From: Verrucomicrobiota bacterium | GTDB lineage: Bacteria; Verrucomicrobiota; Kiritimatiellia; RFP12; UBA1067 | DNA length: 38,183 nt | NCBI GenBank assembly: GCA_023269675.1 | Contig: JAHFSX010000050.1 | Coordinates: 1-38,183, forward strand | Direction: 5' to 3' | Shown: one piece after another, positions 6,758 to 18,700 of the stretch | Numbering within the stretch: the first letter of the stretch is position 1 | How the letters are laid out: each line of letters starts with the position of its first letter | Translations under genes and position numbers: made by a program | The notes under the pieces: generated by a model | The model's database searches: none | What the model was told of the DNA's origin: nothing | Seen by the model: only the letters and a program-made list of their open reading frames with translations

Positions 6758-9700
6758 CTACCTCAACCGGATGAGGGTGCCGTTCGCGAAGATCAGCTGA
6801 ACACGGCCATCGGAGAGATAGACGACATGCCAGCGGCTGTCGGGGAGGTTGGTGGATTTGAACGCCCCCGTCCGTGAGCCCGTGCAGGTCATGATCGTGT
6901 AGGTCATGCCGCGGACGAGCGCATTCGGGTCGACGATCTGAAGATCCAGGTTCGACAGGTCGATGTTGCCTTGGATGTTCAGCCGGTCGCTGTCGCCGCC
7001 CGTGGTCACGTCCGCCAGATAGGCGCCTTTGACAACCGTGTTGACGAAGGTGAACGTGTTGGTGCCGATGACACCCGCGCCGGCCGGCGAGAAGTTCATG
7101 GCGACGGTTCCGTTGGTGACCGCGCCCACGCCGCTGATCGCATTCGTGATGGTGTACCCTCCGAGGTCGAGCGTGCCGCCCGCCAGCGTGATCGGCGTGT
7201 TCGGCATCAGGGCGCCCGCGATGCCCAGCTTGAGCGTGCCGGCGACGATGGTCGTGGTGCCGGTGAACGTGTTCGCGGCCGCGAGGGTGAGCGTCCCGGC
7301 ACCGAGCTTGGTCAGGCCGCCGCCCACGTTGGCGGCCAGCGTGGCGGTCGCGGCGTTGTGGATGTTGGTTCCGCCATAGCTGAGGGCCACGGCAGGCGCC
7401 GAGGTGTAACCGAAACCGGGACAGGTGACGGTGATCCCGTTGACGAAGCCGCTGGCCGAGTCGAACTGCGCCACCGCGGTCGCACCGGTTCCGCCGCCGC
7501 CAACGAGGGTCACCATGGGCGGCCCGATGTAGCCGCCGCGCGGGGCAATGGCGATGCTGCCCACGCCGTTGCCGGCAGGGGCGATCAGCGGGACGGGGAT
7601 CGAGCAGGCCAAGTTAGTCGTGTCGAACGTCGCACCGCCGGCGAAGATGCTGACGGCGTCCGGGGCGTTGACGCCCGTGTTGAACAGGTTGCCCGCGGCA
7701 CGGGCGCAGAAAGTGCCGCCGTTGAAGTTGACGAGCGCCAGAGAGCCGGTACGCGTGCCCTTGGTGAACTGGTTCGCGGTGAGCCTGCCGCCGTTGAGGT
7801 TGACGGTGGCGAACATGTTGGTGCGGTCGGCCATCATGACGTTGCCCGCGATGTAGGCCTGGGCGGATCCGGCCACGGTGAAGTCGGCGAACCCGCGCGC
7901 GCCGTTGTTCTCGGAGCTTTCGCCCACGTTCACCGTCGTGGAGGCGACGAAGGTGCCTCCGGCCGTGTAGACCACGCCGGTGCCGCCGCGGCTGATGCCC
8001 AGCTGGCCGTTGTAGACGCTGCCCATCTTGAAGGCGCCGCCCGTCTGTTTCAGGATGCCGACGCCGGTCAGTCCCACGCCGAGCTGGGTGTAGCCGTTAT
8101 TGGTCATCGTGCCGCTGCTCAGCTCATAATAGCCGTACCCGCTTTGGCCGATGCGCGGGTCGCTCGCCTGGCCGCCCCAGTTGTGCAGGGTGCCGCCGTT
8201 CTGGTAGACCGCGCCCGCGCCGCCGGCGGCGCTGCCGACGACGAGTTTCTGGGTAATCGAGGCGTTGTCTTGGATGGACAAGATGCCGCGCCCGCTGTTT
8301 CCGACCGTCAGCGCCGGTTGAGCCACGTTGACGGGATACAGATAACCGGACCAGGCCGTGTTTCCCGCCAGCGTCAGCCGTCCGAAATCGGACGCGCCGT
8401 TGCCGACAATCACGCTGCTGTTGCTGCTGATGTTGACATACATGGCCGAACTGTTGGTCAGCAGCACGGAGGCGTTGCCGATCGTGACGGCCCCGAGGGC
8501 ATGGTTGCCCGCGCCGTTCATGGTCAGCGATCCGCCGTTGACGGTCAAGTAGCCCGTGAAGGTGTTGAGCCCTCGGAGCGTGAGCGAGTTGGTGCCCTGT
8601 TTGGTGAGCGCCATGAGCTTGGTGAAGTCATAATCATAGCTCATGTCGGTCATCGAAGTGTCAATGCTGATGCCGGCCGTGTTCGTGGTGAGCGAGGAAG
8701 CCGCAACCATGTCCCGGATCTGGTCGGCCGTGAAGCCGAAGGTGCCGTCGCTCGCGTGCATGGCCAGAACACCGTCGCCCGCCAAGGCGAGCCGGCCGTC
8801 GTTGTAGCCGGGCAGCGAAGACGGATACTTGGCGTAGAGGAAGCCGTTGCTGATGACCGTTCCGCCGGAGTACGTGTTGTTGGTGCCGTTGAGCCACAGG
8901 GTCGCCGCACTGTTGCCGCACTTAACCAGCGTCCCGGTGCCCGAGATCTCGCTCGCGATCGACCAGTTCGCTCCGCTTATCGTGCCGTAGAGGAATGCCT
9001 TGCCGTTCAGTTTCACCGGTCCGCCCCAAACGTTGTAGTTCGTCACGTTGCCCCCCGTCCCGGCAGCGCCGTTGAAAAACCCGCCGTCATTCACAACAAG
9101 CGACCATGCGGGAACGAAGGGCGTGAGGTTGTAGAGTTCGAGCTTCGCGTTGCTGTTGACCGTAACCGAATTTGCATCGCTTCCGTTCATCAAGGTTCCG
9201 GACTCGAGACGGAGAATGCCTTGGTTGACAATCATCCGGCCTGTCCCCGGATACACGGGCGTGTTCTGAAGCACGAGCTCACAAGTTCCGGTCTTCGTGA
9301 GGGCGTGGTCGCTCATCATCAGGAACGACGTCGCGTGGAGATCCCACCGCCTCGAGCCTCCGAACGTCGCATCGTCAGACAGGTAGACCCGGTGCATGGC
9401 GGCTCCCTGATTTTGGCCGCCGTTGTTGACAATCGCGCCCGCGCCGTTGACGCCCGCGCCGGAAACCGTGAACTCTTCAGCGCCAAAATCGAGCTGATCG
9501 GCGCTACGCGTGCCTCCGACCGCGGCGTCGCAACCCAGATCCAGCGTCGCGCCGCTGGCGATGAAGACGCCGCTGGCGGTGGTGCCGAACGCGCTGTTCT
9601 GGTCGGGCCGCACGATGCCGGCGTTGACGTAAAGCGGGCCCGTAAACGTGTTGGCGCCGGCCAGGTGCAGCTGATTGGTGCCGCTCTTGACCAAGGTGCC

Positions 9701-12700
9701 CGCGCCGCTGACGATGCCGGCCAGCTTCTGCGCCGAACTGCCGCTGAATTCGAGGCTGCCCTCGTTGATCAGCGTCGCCCCTGAATAGGAGTTGGAGCCC
9801 GTGAGCAGGACCGTGCCGGCGCCGAACTTGGACAAGCCGGAGGCCGCGCTGTTATTGGCGACGGCCGCGTTGACGGTCAGCGTTTCCGCGGCGTTCTGGT
9901 TCTCAAGCGAGAGGACGCCGCCCGACGAGAGCGCCATGAGGGCGCCGCTCCCTTCCGTTGCGCCGATGGTCAGTGACGCCTGACCGCCCTTGATCATGAG
10001 GCGCGACGTCTGCAGCGTCTTGTTGGTGGCGCCGTCGGACATCGCCACGGTGGACGCATATGTCGTCTCCTGCCGCACCTCGAGAACGCGGTTGGTCCAC
10101 GGCGCTTCCAGCGTGATCGGGCCGGAATCGCCCGGCAGATTGATCACGGCCGAGACGTCGGCGTTGTTCGGAACCACCGCGTTGGCGTCGTTGCCGCGCG
10201 CCGCGATGCCAACCTCCGCGCCGGCCCCTGCGTAGACACCCCTCGACGAACTGTACATCGCCAGGCTGGTGCCGTTGACCGTGGCCCACGGGCCGATCAT
10301 GCCGTCGCCCAGACCGGCGATGAAGATGCGGTTTTGCGCGCTCTCCCCGAGCCCCGCTCCGACGAAGTTGACCGTGCCGCCCAAGCAGGTGATGGAGGCG
10401 AAGGCGAGCGCCGAGGTCTGCCCGCTGGCGGCCTGGGCCGCGAACACGACGTTGCTGCCCGCGCTGACCGTGAGCGCGCCGACGGTTTCCGTGAAGTTGG
10501 TTGCGCCGCCGTCATGGCTGAAGCGGAACGTGCCGCCTGCGAGCGTGACGGGGATGGCGTTCACGATGCGGTCCGCCTTGTTCAACAGCGCGGTGTTTTC
10601 CACCGTCAGCGTGCAATTGCTGAGCACCGTGAGGCTGCTGACGTTCGTGACCATGCCGTTGAGACCCCCGAGCGCCGTCTCGCCCGGCCCGGTCAAGGTC
10701 AGGGCGTACGCGCCGCCGTTGACCGCGCCGGAGAGCGTCAGCTTGCCCCCTGCCTTCAGCGAGGAGACTTGCGCGCTGCCCGCCAGCGTGATGGCGCAGG
10801 GCACGGTGTTGCTGCCGGCCAGACTGACCAAGGCGCCACTCATCGTTACGCTATTCCGCGCGTCGCCCGTGCCGTTCAGGCTCAAGGCGATCCGGTTATT
10901 CGGGTCAAGAATGCCCGCGCCGTCCAGTGCCAGCGTGTCGCCGGTGCCGATACTCACGGTGCGCGCCGCGCTCGGCGTGCCCAGCGCCTGGCTGTTGCCC
11001 AGCACCACGGAGCCGAGGGAGTTGCCCACCGACAGGTTGCCGTCAAAGGTGTTCGCGCCGTTGAGGCGCAGCAGGCCGGTGCCGGCCTTGATGATGTCCA
11101 CACCCGCGTTGCCGCTGATCACGGCGTCGATAGCCAGGTCGTAGTTCGAATGAATGCCGGAGTTGACCGTGAACGTGCGCGCGGCGTTAGCCAGCGACAG
11201 CTTGCCGCTGATCAGCGCGCGGCCCGTCGAGGCCGCGTTGAACGTGACGTTGTTGCTCAGCGTCAGCATGCCCGTGCCGGTGTCGATGCGGGTGAGGCAT
11301 CCCTGCACCGGCGTGATGGCCAGACCGTTCACGACCAAGTTGCCGCCTCCAGCCGTGTTCAGGACATTCGTGGAGTCGGTCGTCGCCCCGTACGAATTAA
11401 CGGTGACGGCGCCGATGCTGTCGCTCGCCCCGTTGAAGTCCAGCTGCCCTGTGCCGTTGATGGTCAGCGTGTTGGTGGCCATCTGATCGGGGTTCAGACT
11501 GGAAGCGGCATATTGCAGCACCGCGCCGCTGTTGACGATCACCGTGTAGCTGGCGATGGCGTTCACCGGATCCGTGCCGCTCGCCTTGGCCAACACCAGT
11601 TTGCCGGCGTTCACCGTGGTCGCGCCGGAAAAGCTGTTGGTGCCGAGGCCGCTGAGCGTCAGCGTACCGATGCCGTTCTTATTCAACACCTTCGCGCCGG
11701 TTGCGATCGCTCCGCCGAGTTCGGTGTTGCCGTCGCCGTTGACGGTCAGGTCCTGCGCGCCGCTGACGTTGCCAGCGAGGGTCAGCTTGCCGGCCAGCGA
11801 GGCGAGATACGTGCCGCCATTCAGAAGAACCGGGCACGGGATCGTGTTGGTGCCAGACCAGTTGGCCACCTCGCCGCGAACGGGCCCGACCAGAGGGTCG
11901 CCCGCGCCGTTCAGGAACAGGTTCGTGTAGAGCGCAGGAAACGCCACGTTGCCTTTCGAACCGTCAAGAGCCAGGGTGCAGCTGCTGCCGATGAAAATCG
12001 TCCGCCCCGACGCGGGAAGGCCCAGCGCCTGCGGATGACCCGCAATGATTGTTCCGCAGTTGTCGGCCACCGTCACCGTGCCGTCAAACGAGTTGGAACT
12101 GCTCAGCCGCATGACGCCGGCACCGTTCTTCGTAATGCCATATCCGGCCGCGCCGATGACCGTTGCGGAGATGTCCATATCCACCGCCGCGCCCGCCGCG
12201 TAGCTGTTGTTGACCGTGAAAGTCCGCGTCGCGCCGTTCAGGTCGAGCTTGCCGGCGACGGTCGCCTTGTCAGGATCGTTGAGCGAGGTATAGGCCACGT
12301 TGCCGCCGAGCTTGAGCGAGCCCGTGCCCGTGTTGACGTAGGTCGACGAACCGGCGGGCCCGCCGCCCATCGTCAATGACGCGGCCGTGAGGGCGCCGCC
12401 GGCGACGGAGTTGGTGAGTCCACCGGAATAGATAGAGAGGGCGCCGAGGGTGTCCGTATCGCCGGCGAAATCCAGCACGCCCGAGTTCCAAATGTTCACC
12501 GCAGGCGCGGCCAGGTCGCCGCCGCCGCCCGCCGCATAGCGCACCGCGCCGGCGTTGAGGGTCAGAGCACCCGTGAACGTGCTGGCGGCACCGAGGACCA
12601 ATGTGCCTGCGCCGTCTTTGTCGACCAGGCCGGCGCCGTTGGCGATGGGCACGCCCACCGTGAGCGTCCGGCCGGAGTCGACGCCGAAGAAGAGCGTGCC

Positions 12701-15700
12701 GTTGGCGGAGCGGCTGAGCGCGCCGCTGCTGGCGCCGCTGCGCGTGATCGCGAAGTCGTCGCTGCCCGTCAGCGAGAGCCGGCCCGAGGTCAGCGTCAGG
12801 CTGTTCGCGCCCGCGCTGCCCAGATTCACCACGTTGCCGGCACCGGGGCTGTCGATCCAGAGCGAGCTCACCGTGCGGGCCGCGTCCAGAGGCTGATGGA
12901 GGTTCGCCGCCGTGTATTTGGTGTCCAAGCCCGTTTGATCGGCCGTTCCGTTGAACTCCGTGCCTTCCGCCAGCGTGAAGGCGCGGACGCCGGTCTCCAA
13001 GCTGTAATAAGCCGGCGCGCCGCCGACCGTGGCGAAGCCGAGCAGCCCGGCGCTCTGCCAGCCGAAGAAGACGCGCGGGTTGTCGCCGGCTGCGCCGAGC
13101 GTGCCGTTCGGGGCGGTGAAGTTCACCGTGCCGCTGCCGGTCACGGCCGCGTCGAACACAAGCTCGGCGGAGGAGCCCGCGCCAATGCCGTTCACGATGT
13201 CGATCGTCGAGGCGCCGCTCAAGAACATGGCCGCGCCGAGCGACTCGCCGGACGCCTCGCCATTCTTGCCGGCGAAGCGGAGGGTGCCGCCCTGGAAGGT
13301 GATGCCCGAGGAAACGCCGGCCAGGCGGTCGGGGTTGTTGACGCCGGAATTGTCGAGCAGCAGCGTGCCGTTGCCGCTCAGGGTGTAGGCGGCCGCGCCC
13401 GCCGGGGTGGCCATCGCGCCGTCGCCGCTGAACGCCAGGATGCCGTTGTTGACCGCGAACACGCCTGTGTAGGGATGCCCGGATGAGGTGACGTCCATGC
13501 GGCCGGTGCCGGTCTTTGTCAACAGCGCCGAGACCAGGGAGTTCGTCAGCAAGCCGGAGAATACGGAGCTGCTGTTGTTGCGCCCTGCAGTCAGCGCGTT
13601 GCCCTGGAGGTTGACCAGGCCGGTGCCGGCCAGTGAACCGATCGTCTCGGTGCCGCCCACGAGGAACGTGCCGTTGACCGTGACGTCCGGCTCGTCCGGA
13701 ATCGCGTTGGCGGCGTTCAGCAGCGTGGCGCCGGGGATCACGGTGATGCTGCTGCCGGGGAGGGCCGTGTTGAGGCCGAGGGCGGCGTTCAGGTACACCG
13801 TGCCGAGCTTCGGCAGCAGAACGCGGTCGAGCACGTCGGTCGCGCCGACCGTGAGCGCGTGGTCCCCCAGCGCGAAGCGCTGCTGAACCTCCAGCGTGGT
13901 GTTCGAGGTCGCGGCGATCGTGCCGCCGTTCGCGCCGATGGCCAGCACGCCGTAGGCCGCCGCCGGCAGCGCGCGGCCGGCATAGTCGTTGACCAGCATG
14001 CCGCCCAAGCCGGTGGCCGCATCCTTGTTGAGGGTCATGACGGTCGTGCCGTCGACGAGGGGATTGGCCGGGCCATTGCCGTTGATTTCATAAATCGGCG
14101 CCTTGCCCCCCACGCGCGAATCGAGCGTGTCGGTGGGCGTGCCAAAGCCGCTGACATAAAGGCGGATGATCTGCCCCGGCAGGAGCGAGGCGGCGACGGC
14201 ATCCGCCTGCGGCCCGGTGAAACCGGTAGTGGACGTGACCTCAAGGATGGACCCGCTGTTGAGCGTGATCGAACCGGTTCCCGTCATGCCGCCCGTGTTG
14301 TTGGCTGTGAGTTTGCCGCCCGCCTCGACCGTGACCGCGCCGTTGACTCCGGCGGGGGTCCCGAACACCAACGTGCCGCCGTCCTCGATCCGGGCGGAGG
14401 CGATACCGGTGCCGCTGCCCATCGTGTCCGGCTTATTCACGTTCAGGGTCGCGCCGGCCTTGACCGCGAAGGTCACCGGCTTGCCGGCCGAGGTGTCACC
14501 GTACGTCGCGATGGAATCGTCGAGAATGAGGGTGCCGAACACGTTGGCCGTCAGCGGTCCGGCCGGGGCCAGAACGGGGCCGCCGGCGATCAGCCAGTTG
14601 CCCAGGTACAATTGGCAGGGGGCCGCGCCGGGCCGCGCCATGCCCTGAAGCCAGATGTCGCTGGTCCCGGGGGTCACGTTGATCGTGCCGATGCTCCAGC
14701 GCCTGTCCGAGCGGTCGGTGCTGAGCCCCTTGAACGCCGTGCCCTGGCCGATCGTGACCGCGGCGGCCACAGCGGCCGGGTCATTGATCACGCCGTAGTA
14801 CAGGTCCGCGTTCGTGCCCAGGTTCCTGACGGTGTTGTAGCTCAAGTTCAGGGGTGCCGTCAGGTTGAAGTTGTGGCCGATGATCGCGTCAGGTGCCAGC
14901 GTGACGTTCGGGGTGGCGCCCGCGACGCCGAGGCCGCGGTCCAAGCCGTTCAAGCCCATTCCCGGTATCCACGAGCCGTAGACGACGCATCCCGGCCCGA
15001 TATTGAACATGTCGTCGGTTGTGTAGGGCACGGCGGCAACGCCGATTTGGGCTCCGTTGACACCGACATAGTCGTACCCTGAGGCGTTCGCCGTCGCACC
15101 CGCCTGGCCCAGCGTCAGCTGGGCGGCATCGACTCTCACCGGTCCGGTGCCCAGATAGCGCCGGTTGGCGGTGCCGCCCGTGTTGATCGTACCTTCGTTG
15201 ATGTAGGTGCCGCCCGAATAGGTGCTGTCGACGGAGCCGTCCAGCGTCAGCTGTGACCCGCCGTTTTTCGTCAGCGTGACCTTGCCGCTGCCGTTGTCGC
15301 TGATGAGGGCGCGGATATAGGTAATGTTCTGGAAGACCGAGACGTCGAGCGAGGCGTCCGCGCCCGACCCCGCCGTCAACGTGGCGGGATAGTTGATGAC
15401 CATCTGGTTGTTCGGAACGCCGCTGATCAGCTGGCCGCTGGTGATCGTGAGCTTGTTCGTCGGCGACCAATACGCTTGGGCTGCCACGTTGATGAGCAGC
15501 GAGTTGACGGTCTTGTCGGCGCTGAGCGGCGGAAAGGCGGTCAACGCGGCGGTCATGCGCACGTTATCGGTCGCGCCCGCGGCGTTGATGTCGTCGTTCG
15601 CAACCGTATTGTACTCCGCCGCGGTCAGCGCGCGGATGCCGGTCGGCCCGTCATGCGTGACCCAGTCGCTGCCGTAGCGGGCGCCGGGCATGATGCTCTT

Positions 15701-18700
15701 CGACGTCGTCCCCGCGGCGCCGCTGCCGCCCGTCAGGACGGGAGGCGACGTGAAGCGGACATGCGGCGCGTTGTTCGTCCCCGTTCCCATGGCCGTGCCG
15801 GAACTGGCCGTGAAGTTCACGTGGGAGCCCTTGGCCTGCGTCACGTTCGCGAAGACCAACTCGGGCGTGCCCGCCGCGCGGACCGCGTTGACGGTGTTGT
15901 AGCCGGAGCCGAGGGCGAGCGTGCTGAAGTTCTGCGGCACGGTCGTGGCGTAGTTGGCGCCGTTGAGCGTCAGCGTGCCGCCGGCGAGGGCGACGGCCGG
16001 CCGGTTGCCATCCGTGCCGAACCGGTTCGGGGCCGAGCCCACCGAACCGTTCGCGTTGTCTTCGATAAAGAACTGGCCGCCGCGCTTGACCGTGATGGTG
16101 TTCGCGGCCGTCATGCCGGGCAGCGTCACGCCGCTGCCGGTCGCGGCGACGGGAATGGCACCGACCTTCAGGACGCCGCCGTCCGTGTCCACGACGATAT
16201 CGCCCTTGAACGTGTTCCCGGTGGAGCCGCCCACCATCATCGTGCCCGCGCCGGTCTTGGCCAGCGTCTCGGAGCCGGTCAGCGGCGCCGCCGAAGCGGC
16301 GTTGAAGTTGCGCGGCACGTCGAGCCCGACGGCCGACGACGGCTGCCAGTTCGTGATGGTCACCGTACCGGCGTCCGTACCGCCGGTCATGTAGCCGCCC
16401 GATGCCAAGGTCAGCGTGACCGTATCGGTGGGCTGGACGAGGTAGTCGCGGTTGAAGAGCGGCGTAACGACAATGTCCGCTGTCGCGGCCCCGGCGGGGA
16501 TCGTGACGGAACCGCTCAAGGTGCTGAGGTCCACACCATTGACGGCTGTCCCGCTGAGCGTGTAATAAACGGTCAGCGGAGCATCGTAAGCGGCACCGCG
16601 CGACACGGTGAGCATACCCGTGTCCAGCGGCTCCTCGGCCGCCGACGCGTCGGCGGTCAGCAAGGAGACGGCGGCGGTCAGCAGCGTCTCCGTCGCCGGC
16701 GCCCACACCGTTCCATACGCATTTGTCGCGGCGAAGCGGAAGAAGTAAGCCGTTCCGGACACGAGGCCGGTCAGGTTCTGGGAAGCGGCGCCGAGCACTG
16801 CGGCGCCGGCGAGCCAGTTGGTGTTCGCCCACGCGCCGGCGTCCGTGCCGCCGTCCTGCAGGCCCCAGTACACGGCCACCACAGTCTCGGCCATGCCGGT
16901 CGCGCTCAGATACCCGTTCAGCGTCGCGGCACTCGCAGAGACACCCGAAGCCGGCCGGTTCGCGATCTCGGGATAGCCGGCCGACTGAACGCTGCCATAG
17001 GTGGCCAGGACTCTGTTGGACGCGGCGTTCATGTATTCGGCCCAGATCCAGTTGGCCGAGCGCGTCACGGAGGAGACCCGGACCTCGTCCATGAGCCCGT
17101 TGAAGTATCCGTAACTGGAGGACAGCTGGCCGCCGATCCGGTAGGGCGCGTAGACGGGCGACCGCGGGGAGGTCAGGCCCGTGCAGGCCAGAGCGCCGTT
17201 GCAGTAGATCCGCGGCTGCCTGTTCAGGTAGGTGACGGTGACGTGGTTCCAGCCGCTTCCGATAACATTGGAATACACAGCCAAGGGAGGCATGTAAGAA
17301 GTTGCGAGCTCATAAACGGAAAGCCCGTTGGTTCCGATGGACAGCCCCGGACTAGCGGAGGAGCTCCCCCCCACTTCCACGTCAAACGCGTACTTCTGGC
17401 CCGAGGTTCCGGCCGTAGACGAAGCCGATACGGCGTCGACCTCGTGGCCTTGGGACGTCTTGATCCAGGCCGAGAACGAGAAGTTGTCGTAAGGCCTGCC
17501 GACAGTCCCGAAACTGATCAGATCGTCCACGCCGTCAAACTGGACGCCGGTGCCGATCACCCCGGGCACCGCCTGGACCGGGACGCCGCTTGCGGTCGCG
17601 ATGCTCCCGACCATCGCCGAATTGGCGACCGTTCCGTTGGCTTCCGACAGATGCGCCACGGAAACATATCCCGCCGACCAGGTCGCGCCGTTGGCGGTAT
17701 AGGCCGGTGCCGTCACGCCTGCCCGGCGCCACAGCATCCAGATCGTGGCGTTATTGGTGAAGGTCGGGATCTGCACCCAGACGCGGGACTGGCCGTTCGG
17801 ATCCCAGCTTTCGATCTCGTACGGCAGTTCGCGGGTCATCGACCCGTCCGTAAAGCGCAGGTCGCCGTTCGCGCCCGAGAGGAACTGGCTGTAGCTGAAG
17901 CCGGCGATGCCCGTGTCCAACGTCACGAGCGCCGGGAAGTTGGTGAGGGTTTCCGCCTTGTTGTAGCCCGCGAACTGCAGGGGCATGCTTTGGGACCACG
18001 CGCTCGGCGGAGCATCGCCGTCCTGGATCGTGACCGTCGCGGAGCTTGCCGCCCCGAGCAGATAGTTGCCGGCGGCCAGCGTGGCCACCACCGTCTCAGC
18101 GCCCTCCTGCCACACCGTATCGTCGAACGGGGAAACCAGAACCTCGGCGCTGACGGCGCCGTCGGGAATCACCACGCTTCCGGACAGCTGTCCGTAGTCC
18201 GAGCCGTTGACCGCCGTGCCGCTGAGCGTATAGGTGACGGTCAGCGCGCCGTTGGTGGCCACCGCGGGGCGGGTCACCCGGAAGCTCCCCGTGTCGGGCC
18301 CAGCCTCCGACGCAGACGCATCCGTTGCCTCGATCGTCACCGCGCCGGTCGCCAACGTTTCCGAGTTCGCGGCCCATGCGGTCATCAGGCCGTTCGAAAC
18401 GAAGAACGTGTAATAGTATAGCTCGTTCGTCACCAGGCCGCTGATCGCCTGGCTGACCGGAGCGTCCCAGTTCTCGAAGCGGCCGACAAACGCGTTCGTC
18501 TGCCAGTTCGCAGCCACGCTGCCGCCGTCCGTCGTGCCCCAATAGACATAGACGTCAACGCCCCAGTTCTTGCCGTAGAGGTCACCGGCAAGCGTCGCGC
18601 CGTTGGCCGTCAGGCTCCCGGCACTCACCGGCGTGTTGGCGATGCTCACCAACGGGGCGGAACTGCTCACATAACACCACTGCCCGGTTTGAGCCGAGGG

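Noticed and set aside
6758..7000. Autotransporter beta-barrel at the C-terminus of giant protein A
   Set aside because: The final residues show no barrel-type alternating strands over about 250 residues and no terminal aromatic. The end is GTLIRLR after a short conserved block, as in the paralog.
6971..9784. Long + strand open frames opposite the giant genes (also 10334-12379 and 15476-18421)
   Set aside because: They mirror the codon bias of the repetitive Gly/Thr/Asn/Ala-rich giants and yield Arg/Ala/Val/Gly-rich strings without domains, ribosome binding sites or family motifs.
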